DNA of 64,000 bases from Vesta saturnalis (Eukaryota; Arthropoda; Insecta; Coleoptera; Lampyridae): the NCBI GenBank assembly GCA_036346205.1, contig JARFJB010002413.1:370001-434000 (forward strand), read 5' to 3'. Both the position numbers and the translations under genes were made by a program. Below the pieces are notes generated by a model. That model was not told where the DNA came from and ran no database searches. It was given only the letters and a program-made list of their open reading frames with translations. Each line of letters starts with the position of its first letter. Position 1 is the stretch's first letter. This document shows positions 1 to 10,799 of the stretch, in pieces.

Positions 1-620
1 AAACTGGTAATGAAGAAAATGAGTTCCATACCTTAGGATCGGTAACCAAAAATCATAATACCCGAGCTCAAGAATTGGTGATTAGAGACATTAGCTGTAC
101 CAGTGTAAGACGGATTTTTAAAGATTACAAGTTTCACCCATTCCATGTCGAGCTTAATCAACCGGTACTGATACGGCACAGTACCGATTCTCAATGACTC
201 ATTGATTTTTGCACATAGGCTCTTGAGGGAGTTGGAGAGGAAGAAGATTATTTCAACTTCGTTTTGTTCACCAACGAATCAACTTTTCATAATAATGGTC
301 TATACCCGCAGCCGTGTTTTTGTCACAGTGTGTACATTTCAAATGGGTTTTACTTCGACCTTGTTGCCAGCTGTTTATATTATAATATATTAAATTTTGA
401 AAATTTATTTTATATTCTTATTAAACCATCTTTGCCTCTCTGGCCGGTAATAGATAAAATAAAGCAAACATTTACAGACGCAAGAGACACAGCAACATTA
501 CGTTCCATAAGCGCTACACTGCAATAGAAACGGGCCTCGAGAACAGTTCACCACAGAATCAGTGGAGTTTAAATGTGTATGGTGGAATAGTTGGTGATTA
601 CGTTATAGGGCTGTTATGAT
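1..620 (+). pseudogene. Degraded mariner-like (IS630/Tc1-mariner superfamily) transposase fragment
   Basis: Three-frame reading of the + strand gives pieces of a transposase of the arthropod family often annotated with DUF4817. Visible in order: TRAQELVIRDISCTSVRR followed by IFKDYKFHPFHVELNQ (about 65-165, helix-turn-helix linker region), then FNFVLFTNESTF (about 253-290, where active copies have a catalytic D as in SDEATF, here N), then WSLNVYGGIVGDYVIGLL (about 562-617). Frames change between the pieces and stops interrupt them, so it is a dead relic, cut by the window edge on the left. The family call rests on my recognition of these conserved blocks; no terminal repeats were found. Confidence 0.6.
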
Positions 621-1489
621 TTTTATTATAAATAAAGAAAATAAACATGAACTAAATGTTTATTTTTCATCATCCAAAAACTAACTGTCAAACTATATTT
701 GAAATTGGCATTGCTGCCAAACCTTACTTTCTTACACTGCAGATGATATGAAGATAAGAATTACAAATGCGTTCACATCAATCACACCAAACATACTGCA
801 GAATGTCAGATCATCTGGAGAGAGAATCAGGCTTTGTATGCAAGAAAACGGGGATCATATCAAACATTTACTATAATTTTATTTTAATACTGGTCTTTCG
901 CTTTTGTAGTCTTAGATCAAAACACGTTTTTTATACTAATTACGCTAAATAACTTATAAAGCTTTTATTGGCACAGTGAGGTTGAATTTATAATTAATTG
1001 CCAATAAGAAAATTACCAAACCCATTTCGATTAAATGTTCACTGTGAAAAATCTCGGTTTATATCACAAATACTAAAAGTACTTGTAATATGTGTAAAAT
1101 CTTGTAATATTTGTAAAATACATACTTATTCAATCCAATATGCCTTTAGGAGGACACACACACATGTTCATTATATGTAGATTCATGTTAAAAAAACCAT
1201 TCAAAAAGCTATTGATTTAACATAATAGTTTTTTTTTTTTTTTTTTTAAAAATGCGCTTAATTAGATATACACTGTCTTTTTGTAGTGCAGTTGGTTGTA
1301 GTAACAGAAGTAGGACAATCAACGTCATTTTAAGAATTCTTACTCCACACCGTTTTTACGTAAAAGAGTTTGAGGGGTGTTGTTATTGATGTTGATAAAT
1401 TTTTTCTTGTGTTGAGAAAATATATAATTGAATAAAATAAATTGTGTAATTGTATTGTAATTAAAACATGATGCTATTAAACTTTTTGT
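621..1489. other. Non-coding stretch, no gene seen
   Basis: AT-rich sequence with short chance reading frames only. The one notable item is a T homopolymer of about 19 nt at 1229-1247. It lies in what must be an upstream intron of drosha, since the first visible drosha exon begins at 4428 with a 3' splice site. Confidence 0.5.
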
Positions 1490-1499
1490 GCTTCAAAAT

Positions 1500-2815
1500 C
1501 TTTAGCTTTTGAGATAACGTCCTACGCCTTCCGGTTCTCAGCTTCCCGCCTCTTTTGTCTCCTGATCTTAAGTCTCTCTCCCACATTGCCTTTTGAAGGC
1601 AGGTAACCTTTGGTCTTCCTCACTTCATCCTTTCTGTCTGTACCCACTTAAACGTAAGCTTTGTGATTCTGTTCTACCATTCTCTCAACATGTCCGTACC
1701 AAATTAACTGCTTTTGTTGTGTCCTCTATTATTGTTTTTTCCACCTTCATTATTTCCCTTATTCTTTCATTCCTTACTCTATACATTCTCAATATCCTAG
1801 TGTTCTAAGCTCTTTGTTAACTGCCAAGCTTCAGTTCCATATAAAAGGATGGAGATACATTTGGACCATAGTGTCGAGTTCAGATATCTAATTGTTGTTT
1901 TTTCATTGCCTAGTCTGTTTTCTATATCCTTTTGAGTTCTCCGATCTGTTATTATTTTGTTCCACGATAAATACATTCATCGCAGGCATCAATTTCACCA
2001 TCTTTCCGCCAATACACATATATTTAATCTTTCTGAAATTCACTGTAAGACTCCAGTTTCCATATTCGTGGAAAAGTTTTCTTGCCATAAATTCCAGATC
2101 TTCTTAACCCTGTTCAATGACTGGTTATCAGCAAAATGAAGTGTGTAGAGTGTTATGTCATTTGTGAGATGTATTCCCATTCCTTGGCATGATCTCCATC
2201 TATTTAATGCTTTGTTCAAATAAATTTTAAGAGTGTTGGGGATGAGCAGAAGCCTGTCTTAAGGCCTTGTGTTACTGGAAAGGTTGGTGAGATAGTGTTT
2301 CCTAATTTTATTCTGGAATATGATTGCTCATACAAATGTTTAATGGCTCTCATTGCTGTGCTGCTGATTGGCGATATCTCTAATACCTGCCACAGTTTTT
2401 TTAGAGGGACAGTATCATATACTTTGCTAAGATCTACAAATTGTAGGTGAACTTCTCGATTTGTTGTTGCCTTTTTCTCCCTTATCTGATTTATAGTAAA
2501 GATGTTATCTACACCCGACCTTCCGGCTCTGAAACCTAATTGTTGTTCAATACCATGTGGATCGAATTCATTCTCCTCTATAGTTTTGGCACTCGTTTTT
2601 GTTTCCTTTTTATGGATTAATGTGATCCAAGCCTCTTTCAAAATTTCGGGTATGGTTTCTCCATTTATGAATGCTTCACAAAGATGTCCTAGCATTTTTA
2701 TTAGTTTCTTAGTGCCTTTTTACGAGCTCTGCGGGGAAACCATCTGGTTCTGAACCTTTTTTATTTTTCATTGATTTTATTGCCTTCCAAACCATCTCGC
2801 TAACTTCTATATTTT
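1500..2815 (-). pseudogene. LINE reverse transcriptase and C-terminal tail, broken
   Basis: Reading on the minus strand in shifting frames: AIKSMKNKKGSEPDGFPAEL (about 2800-2740, RT motif 0/1), LGFRAGRSGVDNIF (about 2540-2500), LQFVDLSKVYDTVPLKKLW (RT motif A with the first catalytic D), VTQGLKTGF (motif B), and LYTLHFADNQ (near 2130), which is motif C with the usual ADD changed to ADN. Then come NWSLTVNFRKIKYMCIGG and near the end a WYGHVERM tail typical of the family. The block from HKK to NEFDP appears shortened, so part of the fingers domain is deleted. The loss of the second motif-C aspartate plus stops shows it is dead. Confidence 0.7.
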
Positions 2816-3117
2816 AATTTAACAATATTTAATTTTAATGACCTAGTTATTCTTTACTACAATTTTATAGTTGGCTTATACGTTTCTCAAACTGTTATAT
2901 TAATAGCAGGCTTATGTTTATGTTTGAATTTTTCAAATTTGACAAAATTGTTTACTACATCTTTAACAATTTTTAACAAACATTACTACTGACGAAGATA
3001 ACTGTAAGTGTTATAGAAACGTTTAGATTGTATAATTTAAAGTACACCATTAAAAAATCCCAAAAAAGATAAGTATTTTATTATGAGTGTTAATGGTGAA
3101 AGTTTACATTTTCAAAC
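2816..3117 (+). repeat. About 300-bp insertion nested within the LINE, with hammerhead-like core
   Basis: LINE coding similarity stops near 2816 and resumes near 3118 on the minus strand; the intervening AT-rich DNA has no LINE similarity. It carries CTGACGA at 2989-2995, a small hairpin (ATAAC, GTTAT arms) and GAAACG at 3016-3021, the layout of a hammerhead ribozyme core or of the related motif found in Penelope-like and some other elements. Boundaries are approximate and I saw no clear target duplication. Confidence 0.4.
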
Positions 3118-4140
3118 TTCTATATGTTGGCCTTGAATGTAATAATTAGTTGGTGATTGTGTTGTCTATTCTCGTTGAGCTCTTGTGTGTAGTGCTGTCG
3201 CCATTTTTCTAATTTTATTGGATTTAAATTTACTTTGTTGGAGCTTTCAGTTCTTAATGCTTCAATTAATTTCCATGATTCTGATGCCTTGCTCCTCCTA
3301 CTTAGCACCTTCTTTCCCACGTTTCATTTTTGTTTTGAATCACCATTCATTTAAGCCTTGCTTGTTCCAGCCGATTGTCATTGTCATCCTTCGTGTTTAG
3401 CCACTTGTTATATGTTTGCTGATTTTACCGTTTTTGTTGTTCCATTTCGTCACTCCAAGTCAGCTGGTCTTTACGTTTGGTGTTAATAATCTCCTTATTT
3501 CCTAATGCTTCTTGAGCTGCCAAATGTAATGTTTTGACTATATATTTGTACATTGTTTTTGGGTTACCTTGTAGTAGGTTTTCGTTTAATTTTTGGTCAA
3601 GGCGGTTGATATTTATTTTGGTGCTTTGATGATGTAGTCCATCCAACTTTTTCCTCCAATTTTTCTCCTTGTGACTGTATTGTTTTGTTCCTTGGCATAT
3701 TTAAAAGGTATATAAATATTGACCTTTCTCAAATAATGGTCTGACCCACAATCTGCTCCTCTGGATGGTCTTGTGTCTTGGACTTTCCAGTTTGTATTAT
3801 GTGTTACAATTACATAATCGATTATAGATTGTAAGCGTCTAGTTTGTTGGTGCCATGTATGTTTGTGTATATCTTTGTATGGATAAAACCCATTTAAAAT
3901 TCGTAGGTGTTGTTTAGCAAATCTGGATCAGTCTTTGTCCATTATTATTTAGGACATGGTCTCCATACCTTCTGATGACTTTATCATTTATCTTTCTTCC
4001 TGTACAGGCATTAAAGTCACCCATGAGAATGGATTCCCGTGGATCGTCAGCCTTGATAAGTACATCTTCGAGTTCTTCACAATACTGGTCTTTTTCTAGG
4101 ACGGTGGCGTCTTCCTTTGGACTAATGTTCATATTTAAAA
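3118..4140 (-). pseudogene. LINE endonuclease (APE-type) domain and linker, 5'-truncated relic
   Basis: The minus strand at 4132-3914 reads ESILMGDFNACTGRK and continues to NNNGQRLIQIC. GDFNA is the conserved DFN motif of apurinic-like endonucleases that nick target DNA for target-primed reverse transcription. The stretch 3646-3425 (containing QLTWSDEMEQQKR) and 3320-3120 (EKWRQHYTQEL) matches the region between endonuclease and RT in this LINE family. The N-terminal endonuclease motifs are not present, so the protein is incomplete as well as frame-broken. Recognition is from motif similarity only. Confidence 0.65.
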
Positions 4141-4427
4141 ATACTCACCTCTTTGGTTAATAGTGCTGTAAAACCAAATTTTACAAGTTTTGAACCTTTC
4201 AATAACAACTCCTGATTTCCTCTTAGTAAAAATATGTGTGTTAATAAATATTATCAACAATATATAAATACATGAATAGTTTTAATTACAGATTTATTTC
4301 TCTTTACTACAGATCACTAAAAGATAAACTTTGTTATTAAAACAAATACTAATTATGGTAAATACAAAAATTTTGAGTGGTTATTATGCTTATGTATAGA
4401 CTGAAGTAAACATAAATTTCATTTTAG

Positions 4428-5952
4428 GGAATGGTTGTAACGTATCCTGGAAAAAAGCCATGCTCAGTAAGAGTGGACCAATTAGATCGAAATAGTGATC
4501 TACAAAAAGCTGGAAATTATAAATTTCCAGAAATCGTTCATTTTGGAATTCGACCACCACAACTTAGTTATGCAGGAAACCCGGAGTATGTTATATGGTG
4601 AAAACTTACACAAGAAGTTATATGTTATATTTTTAGTTACCAAAAAGCATGGCGGGATTATGTTAAGTTTCGGCATCTTCTAGCCAATATGTCTAAACCT
4701 ACTTTCGAAGATAAACGAAAATTAGAAGCTAAAGAAAATAAATTACAAGAAATGAGGACACAATCAAAAATGAAACGTGATGTTACAGTAGCTGTTTCAG
4801 CTAAAGGTTTTCATCGTACAGGAATTATGTGCGATATTGTGCAGGTATGTTTTTAATTAAAGTCGATAAAATTTGTTTACAAGTACTTCTTACAGCATGC
4901 TATGCTAATCCCAGTTTTAGTTTGTCACTTGCGATTTCATAATTCATTAAATATTTTGGAAGAAACGATAGATTACAAATTTCAAAACAGGGCTATTCTC
5001 CAATTGGCTCTTACTCATCCTTCATATCGAGAGAATTTTGGTACAAACCCAGATCATGCTCGTAATAGTTTAACAAATTGTGGAATACGGCAACCTGAAT
5101 ATGGAGATAGACGCATACATTATATGAATACTAGAAAAAGAGGTTGTTTATGTCACAGCAAAATGATTTCTTAAATTTTCTGTTTTTAGGAATAAACACT
5201 TTAATAAACATTATGTCTCGCTTTGGCAAAAAACAAGAAACTGAATCTAATATTACCCACAATGAAAGGTTGGAGTTTCTTGGTGACGCTGTTGTGGAAT
5301 TTCTCTCCTCTATTCATTTATTTTACTCTTTTCCTGATTTGGAGGAAGGTGGATTAGCAACTTACAGAGCTGCCATTGTGCAGAATCAACACCTTGCTGT
5401 ACTTGCACGTGCTTTAAATTTAGATCAATATATGTTATATGCACATGGCTCCGATTTATGTCACGACCTAGAGTTGCGACATGCAATGGCAAACTGTTTT
5501 GAAGCTTTAATGGGAGCTTTATTTTTGGATGGTGGTATAGAAGTAAGAATTTTTTATACCTTATACACTTAATATAGTAATACTTAATTACTCATCAGGT
5601 TGCCGACAAGGTATTCAGCAAAACGCTATTTAAAATGGAACCAGACTTGCTTCATGTTTGGCTGAATCTGCCACGCCATCCAATACAAGAGCAAGAACCG
5701 ACAGGTGACAGGGGCTGGATTAAAAAATTTGAGCTTTTAAAAAAACTTACAAAGTTTGAAGATTCTATTGGTGTCGAATTTAACCATATACGTTTACTAG
5801 CTAGAGCATTTACAGATCGAAGTGTTGGTTACACAAATCTAACACTTGGTTCAAATCAACGACTGGAATTTCTTGGAGATACTGTTTTACAACTTATAGC
5901 ATCTGATTATCTGTATAAATTCTTTCCTGAACATCATGAAGGTCATTTGTCA
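4428..5952 (+). CDS. drosha: drosha (class 2 RNase III, Microprocessor nuclease), five internal exons
   Basis: Drosha cleaves primary microRNA transcripts in the nucleus as a complex with the dsRNA-binding partner DGCR8/Pasha. Exons: 4428-4585, 4637-4844, 4896-5142, 5190-5542, 5599-5952. All introns between them are GT-AG and 47-56 bp long, and phases join without a stop. Counting from the first visible residue, 1-122 is the central domain (GMVVTYPGKKP, VHFGIRPPQLSYAG). RNase IIIa includes HNERLEFLGDAVV (E233, D237) and CFEALMGALF (E309). N306 stands where other RNase III enzymes have an acidic residue, as I recall is usual for Drosha RIIIDa. RNase IIIb begins with NQRLEFLGDTV (E412, D416). 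The block starts at an acceptor, so the N-terminal half or more of the protein (about 1,374 aa in human) is encoded left of the window. Exon borders were chosen by splice sites and by alignment to the conserved family sequence. No defects are seen. Confidence 0.95.
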
Positions 5953-5966
5953 GTAAGTATTTTTAA

Positions 5967-6029
5967 TATATAGGTTGGTTCAATGGTATTTGTTCATCTT
6001 TTTCTCTTTTCAAATAACCAACCTATATA
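5967..6029 (+). repeat. Perfect 14-bp inverted repeat beside the drosha exon-5 donor
   Basis: TATATAGGTTGGTT at 5967-5980 is exactly complementary to AACCAACCTATATA at 6016-6029, with a 35-nt pyrimidine-rich loop. It begins 14 nt after the 5' splice site, so the nascent transcript could fold here. It could also be a tiny transposon footprint. Confidence 0.7.
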
Positions 6030-7779
6030 ACTTGGATGATCCTTGCAAAAATTGCTTATACGTTACCATTCTTAATAAATATCTGATTATTTAAGTGATT
6101 GGCAGAATTAAGCTTACAGCACAATAGCAAATTCCTTGGAGGTTGTCCACAATCAATAGTTTTAACTGTTACAGCATTACAATCGCTGGTTAAATAAGAT
6201 CAGTATCATTTTGACAGTAGATTGCTTTATTGTAGCAGTTATCTCAACATCAGTGGAATATGAGGATAGGTGATAAGTTTACATAAATTAGTATGTAAAT
6301 GTATTTCCAACCAATTAGTGTATAGTTTGAAGCAATGAGTGAGGTTTAATATATGTTATTACCAATGACGGCTTGTAATACATCCAATTATTTTCATTGG
6401 CTAAATTGCAGAATTTTCTGCACAATTTAATCATGATAATAGATAACATACCTTGAATATTTTTTAGTATGTTTAAACTATATGTAAATGTATGTAAATA
6501 AAATACATATCATTTGGGTTATAGTGGTGATAAAAACAAAATCTTAAACATTTCAACAGCAATTGCATGTCTTCCTCATTTCAGTTTAAAAATGTTCATT
6601 TTGAAATTGTTCGTTTTTATAATAAAATTTTAATAAGAACATATTTCAAAATGTAAATGGAATTTCTTTTTATAATATGAAAAAAGCCATTAAACACTAC
6701 TGAAGAAGGAAGTTACAATCCTCTCTTGAAACTGTTATGATTTTGTATTTTCAATTACATTGCACAATTATAATACAATTCATTTAATAATGAAGAATTG
6801 TGTACTCTCTCATTCTTTGTAACATTAAATTTTTACTTTATATGTAACATATTGCATGAATTCATAAGATCAGGTTTAGTTAGTGCAGTATCATCCTATG
6901 TTCGGAATTTGGTTTAGATACACCGTTCATATTTTCCTACAGATTGTCCAGTAATAAATATTTTTTCTGTAGAGGGACGAAAGTGTATTGATTTATGAGT
7001 AGTATGCGGATCATTACCATACTATTCATAACAAGATAAGTATTTTTTTTCTTAAATAGTAAATAATCAAAAAATAATGAACAACATAGATTATGTATAA
7101 AATTAAATAATAAATAATGGCATAAAGAAAATGAGAACTGGTACAGTGGTAGTTTACAGCTCTACGAATTTTGTTGAGGGATATAATGTGTAAATAGAAT
7201 TACTCACTTATGTTGAAGACAAGGGTTCACCATAATTTCACTACCTGTGTTTCAATAAAAGATTCCCATTACGACTATGTGTAGTTGTAGGTTTGTTTTC
7301 TAAATTGTCTATTACAAGCCAAATGTTTTCTAGCACATTAGCCCGTACGAAATTCATAGATCCGACGTTGCTCATTGGGGTACACATTGCTCAACAAAAA
7401 TGCCAGAAGTCAGAAAATGTCAATCATATTGCCCCCTGCTTTGAAATTTATCAAGGCGCACTAAAGTTGTTTGTACTCAACTCAACCTGTAAAATTTGCT
7501 TCAAAGTTGTTTATGTAAAAGCACTTAAACCTACAAAAAGCTTTAAACTTCTCTTATATTTACAATATTCAACCTATAATAAATCTTGTTCATTATAAAT
7601 TGAAATTCACTACTAAATTTAAATTAAAATAATGGCATAATAGCTTTATTGAATATACAATCTACCTGAAAGTTGTTTAAGAACAAATTGACTTAAAAAT
7701 TCGCAACACAAAGTAAACATGTTAAATTTGTAAAAATTAAAAAATGCTGCTACAATTCAATCAAAAAGGAATGCTAGGT
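6030..7779. other. Intronic DNA, no gene seen
   Basis: AT-rich, no conserved coding. It contains a weak hammerhead-like string, CTGAAGA at 6700-6706 with GAAAC at 6728-6732, and a few short palindromes. A stretch around 7340-7380 has an ATTAGCCCG word that recurs on the opposite strand near the possible primer-binding site at 9241-9256. Confidence 0.5.
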
Positions 7780-9265
7780 CATCATTACTCGAAAAACGTG
7801 TTAGCAAATAAGTACGATGACCCTCATTGTACTAACGACCCAAACATTATCGTAGGTGATGTACGTGAACTTCCGATACAACTTAACTAATCACTCAAAA
7901 GGAACTAAGCTCATTAACTACAAAAAATGAACAAGCAAACTATGCTAACATTCAAAGATTGACCGTAATTGAATATCAAAATTTTACCCTATAACAAATA
8001 TCTAAAGTAAACTTAAAATTATACATTTACCTGAACAATCGAGAAAGCGACAAAAACGACAAGTAATAAAAATAAAAGTTCTAGGCTCTTACGTAAATTT
8101 CCCTTAAACGACAATCTCCTAATCTGGGTTGAATATCCAGGGAACACAACACTTCGCTTTATCATCGCTCACGGTCTTATTTTTATTTATTTACACATGT
8201 TAGGCTACGTTAAAAATATCTCAATACAAAAAATATTTAATCTTTCCCAAAATTTTAAACACGACTCCTACATTATCCACTTGCTCTGTAACGGCTTTAG
8301 TGAAAGCGCACGCTATGGGTTGACCTATATGCATAGCTCTATATTATTTTACTTCAAGATTACGACTACATCTAGCCAAAAAAAAAAGAATAATGGCAAA
8401 CTAATCCCAAAGTGCACTAATAAAAAGCTAAAAGGCTAACTTAGTGCGCCCATTATCGTAACCCAAACATTAAACTTAAAGAAAACATACTATACCTATT
8501 GACTGAATGCTACCGCTTGCATACCTCGCCAGTTGGATGACCCCAAAACCTGAAACCTGTGCCAGGTCCTTATGAATGGTAAGCAGGTGGAGAACTAGGA
8601 TCCTAATCAGTGTCTGATAATCTGTACATGATAACAAAACTAAATAAAAACAGCAGCCCTACAACAGGTGTACTACTCCTACTCCACTACCTCCAAACTA
8701 TCAAAACTACTCAAAACGCGAAACGCTCGTATAAATAAGGGGACGGGTCCCATCAACTTAATCCGGCAATAAAAAATAAATCTGAATCGGAATGCTCAAC
8801 TTCACAATTCTGTGAAGGATACAATAAAAAAAATGAGAAAAAGGTTTGAATCATCATTATACAAAAATAAAAGCACACAATAAATTGCAAATCGAAGCGG
8901 TAGCGCTACGGCTGGCGGGCCCTCAACTGAAACTATAACTTAAACATCTTAAGCGTTAGGTCGAAACAACCGGTAATATTTGCTAAAGTATATACATGAT
9001 TAACAAATTCGAAAACAATAAATAGCAAGCTCTTGAATAACCATTGTAATTTCATAACACGAAAGTCCGAAAAATCGTTCAAAAATGTATGAACCCGTCA
9101 AAATACCTTTAACTCCGAAAATAAGTGCGTTAAATCAACACAAAAAGTGTTAAAATTTGAAAATTTAAAATCGGGATAACTTAACTAAACTACAACGGTA
9201 TCTAAAAACAAACCCGATGACTAAAAACAAACGAAAACGCCGCACATTGGGCGCCAAATGATCTG
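7780..9265 (-). mobile_element. Possible LTR-retrotransposon 5' region (primer-binding site and leader)
   Basis: The + strand here is unusually rich in A and C; on the minus strand it is T/G-rich leader-like sequence. Minus-strand TGGCGCCCAATGTGCG (9256-9241) resembles the primer-binding site of gypsy-type and retroviral elements that use tRNA-Lys-like primers. It follows by 2 nt a CA dinucleotide at 9260-9259 that could end an LTR. A TATA-like box lies near 8735 on the minus strand. No gag, pol or second LTR was recognised, so this may be a fragment or a misreading. Confidence 0.3.
9241..9256 (-). promoter_or_regulatory. Candidate primer-binding site of an LTR element
   Basis: The minus strand reads TGGCGCCCAATGTGCG. 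The leading TGGCGCCC matches the complement of the tRNA 3' end used by many gypsy-like elements. This is a motif match only; the LTR itself is not confirmed. Confidence 0.3.
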
Positions 9266-9577
9266 TGCGGGCTAATGTTCGCGCGACTGTTAATCTATTT
9301 GCGTAAGATAGTAGACGCTACCCTTTAAAAGTCTATTTGTTTGTTAATTTATCCACTGGGACACGTACAAAATGGTCTTCAAGAATTGTGACATTTTTTT
9401 AAGATTATGCTTTCAATTTTGATCATGGGTTTATGTAAACCATTAAAAATTAGAGAAAACCGCCACATAAATCACAATGGTATCTGATTGAAACATAGTA
9501 AAAGCAGTCATCAAAGTTACGAAATATTTTCAGTTTTAGTTTAATTTTTTCAATAAATCGAAGGTTAGTCATACTAC

Positions 9578-9732
9578 CGGTTGCACTAATGCAGGTTAAA
9601 CTAGCATTATTTTAATCCCAGGATTAAGTTGTGGCTATTTTTTGATAGAATCACAATTAACAGATGTTTACACCAATCATATTTCTTAATCCCATTTAAA
9701 TGATCCTGCCTTAATCCACCCTTGTGCAACCG
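9578..9732. mobile_element. Short MITE with inverted termini
   Basis: The left end starts CGGTTGCACTAATGCAGG and the right end, reverse-complemented, starts CGGTTGCACAAGGGTGG. Both continue to an ATTAAG word about 45 bp in, so nearly the whole 155-bp unit is an imperfect palindrome. A target duplication is not clear. Confidence 0.55.
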
Positions 9733-10700
9733 ACTCGTAAGTCTGTTCATTCTTAAGGTTTAATCCTAAGTTTCCAAATATGATTCTATAGTCGTCGCTT
9801 CGTGATGTTTATTCCGCTCATTTCACTAATTGTTTCAAATTTTGTCCTTAAAATAATTCAGTTTTATGTCAAATACTGAATTCAAACTTTAAAATACAAG
9901 AATTCAAAGTTTTACGTTTGATGAACTCGTGAGCTTACACCACTTTAAGATTTAATTACAACGAAATTTGGACTGTGTGGCACCTTTTCCTAACACTCAA
10001 AACCTATTGATCTACTTATTCGTTTTGTTACAACCCTCCAGTTCACTGGAACTGAACTATTACTGGGACCTGAAAGCGATGTTTAGGCCAAAGCTTTGCT
10101 ACGTCCGCTTCGTGACTGAATTAAATTCTTACGTTTTATTCCAAAGTTAAAGCTGGGCTACCACCAATCAATTAAAATTTTTTTTAATCCATACTGACTT
10201 CCTTCCCTCGAAATCTTGAATTTTTTTAAGTATTTTTTTTTAATTACATTTCCATCTGTTTCGTTCCAATATTTAATGTAACTGAAATAATTTTTTCAAT
10301 TAGACTGGAAAATTATGCCATTATTTTATAAACGATACACATATTTCTGCCCTTCCGAAAATAATATTTTAGGTGTGACACGTAAAATAAAATAATATTT
10401 ACAACTTGCCTTCGGGTATAACTACCTCATTTTACAATTTAAAGTTGTCCATCGTAAGTCATTTGGCAGAAAATTCCAGTGCGTGCAGTGTTGAAATACA
10501 TGTGTGAAATTGCAAAAAGAGACGAGATGTTTAAATTTCTACCAGGTAAATTTGATATAAAAATTATGGGAAGATAATTTGCGCATGTAAGACAAATTTT
10601 TAATAATTATTTTAACTAGATCCAAAATTCTGTATTATAAGTGTTTTGTAACTGTGGTTTGCTATTAGTGGAATTGATCGGCCTATTTCCACAGTTTATG
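9733..10700. other. Intronic DNA, no gene seen
   Basis: No conserved coding or structured repeat recognised; only short chance reading frames. Confidence 0.5.
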
Positions 10701-10711
10701 TTTTTTGAGCG

Positions 10712-10767
10712 CGACGTTTCGGAAGCGGACTCTGCTTTCGTCATCAGGCTTAGTCCTGAGAAGGACT
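10712..10767 (-). ncRNA. Hammerhead-ribozyme-like motif (transposon-derived)
   Basis: On the minus strand CTGATGA (10747-10741) is followed by a hairpin (GAAAGC and GCTTCC arms, one mismatch, 7-nt loop) and then GAAAC (10720-10716), the layout of the hammerhead catalytic core. Just upstream is a 5-bp hairpin AGTCC/GGACT (10767-10752), separated from CTGATGA by 4 nt, so its fit as stem I is imperfect. Similar strings recur in Penelope-like and other invertebrate elements. Activity is not claimed. Confidence 0.35.
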
Positions 10768-10799
10768 GTTTTTGACTCAAGTTCGAAAGCAGTCCTCAA

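Larger units (their letters stand above)
1490..4140 (-). mobile_element. Non-LTR retrotransposon (LINE), endonuclease plus reverse transcriptase, degraded
   Basis: Read on the minus strand, the element runs from an endonuclease block (about 4132-3914) through a linker region (3646-3120) to reverse transcriptase and a C-terminal tail (about 2810-1500). It belongs to the insect family often annotated as craniofacial development protein 2-like or endonuclease-reverse transcriptase. The 5' end is missing: the first endonuclease motifs are absent and the element stops near 4140, consistent with 5' truncation. It is interrupted by about 300 bp of unrelated DNA at about 2816-3117. Multiple stops and frameshifts make it inactive. 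It sits in the intron just before the first visible drosha exon, in antisense orientation to the gene. Confidence 0.75.
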
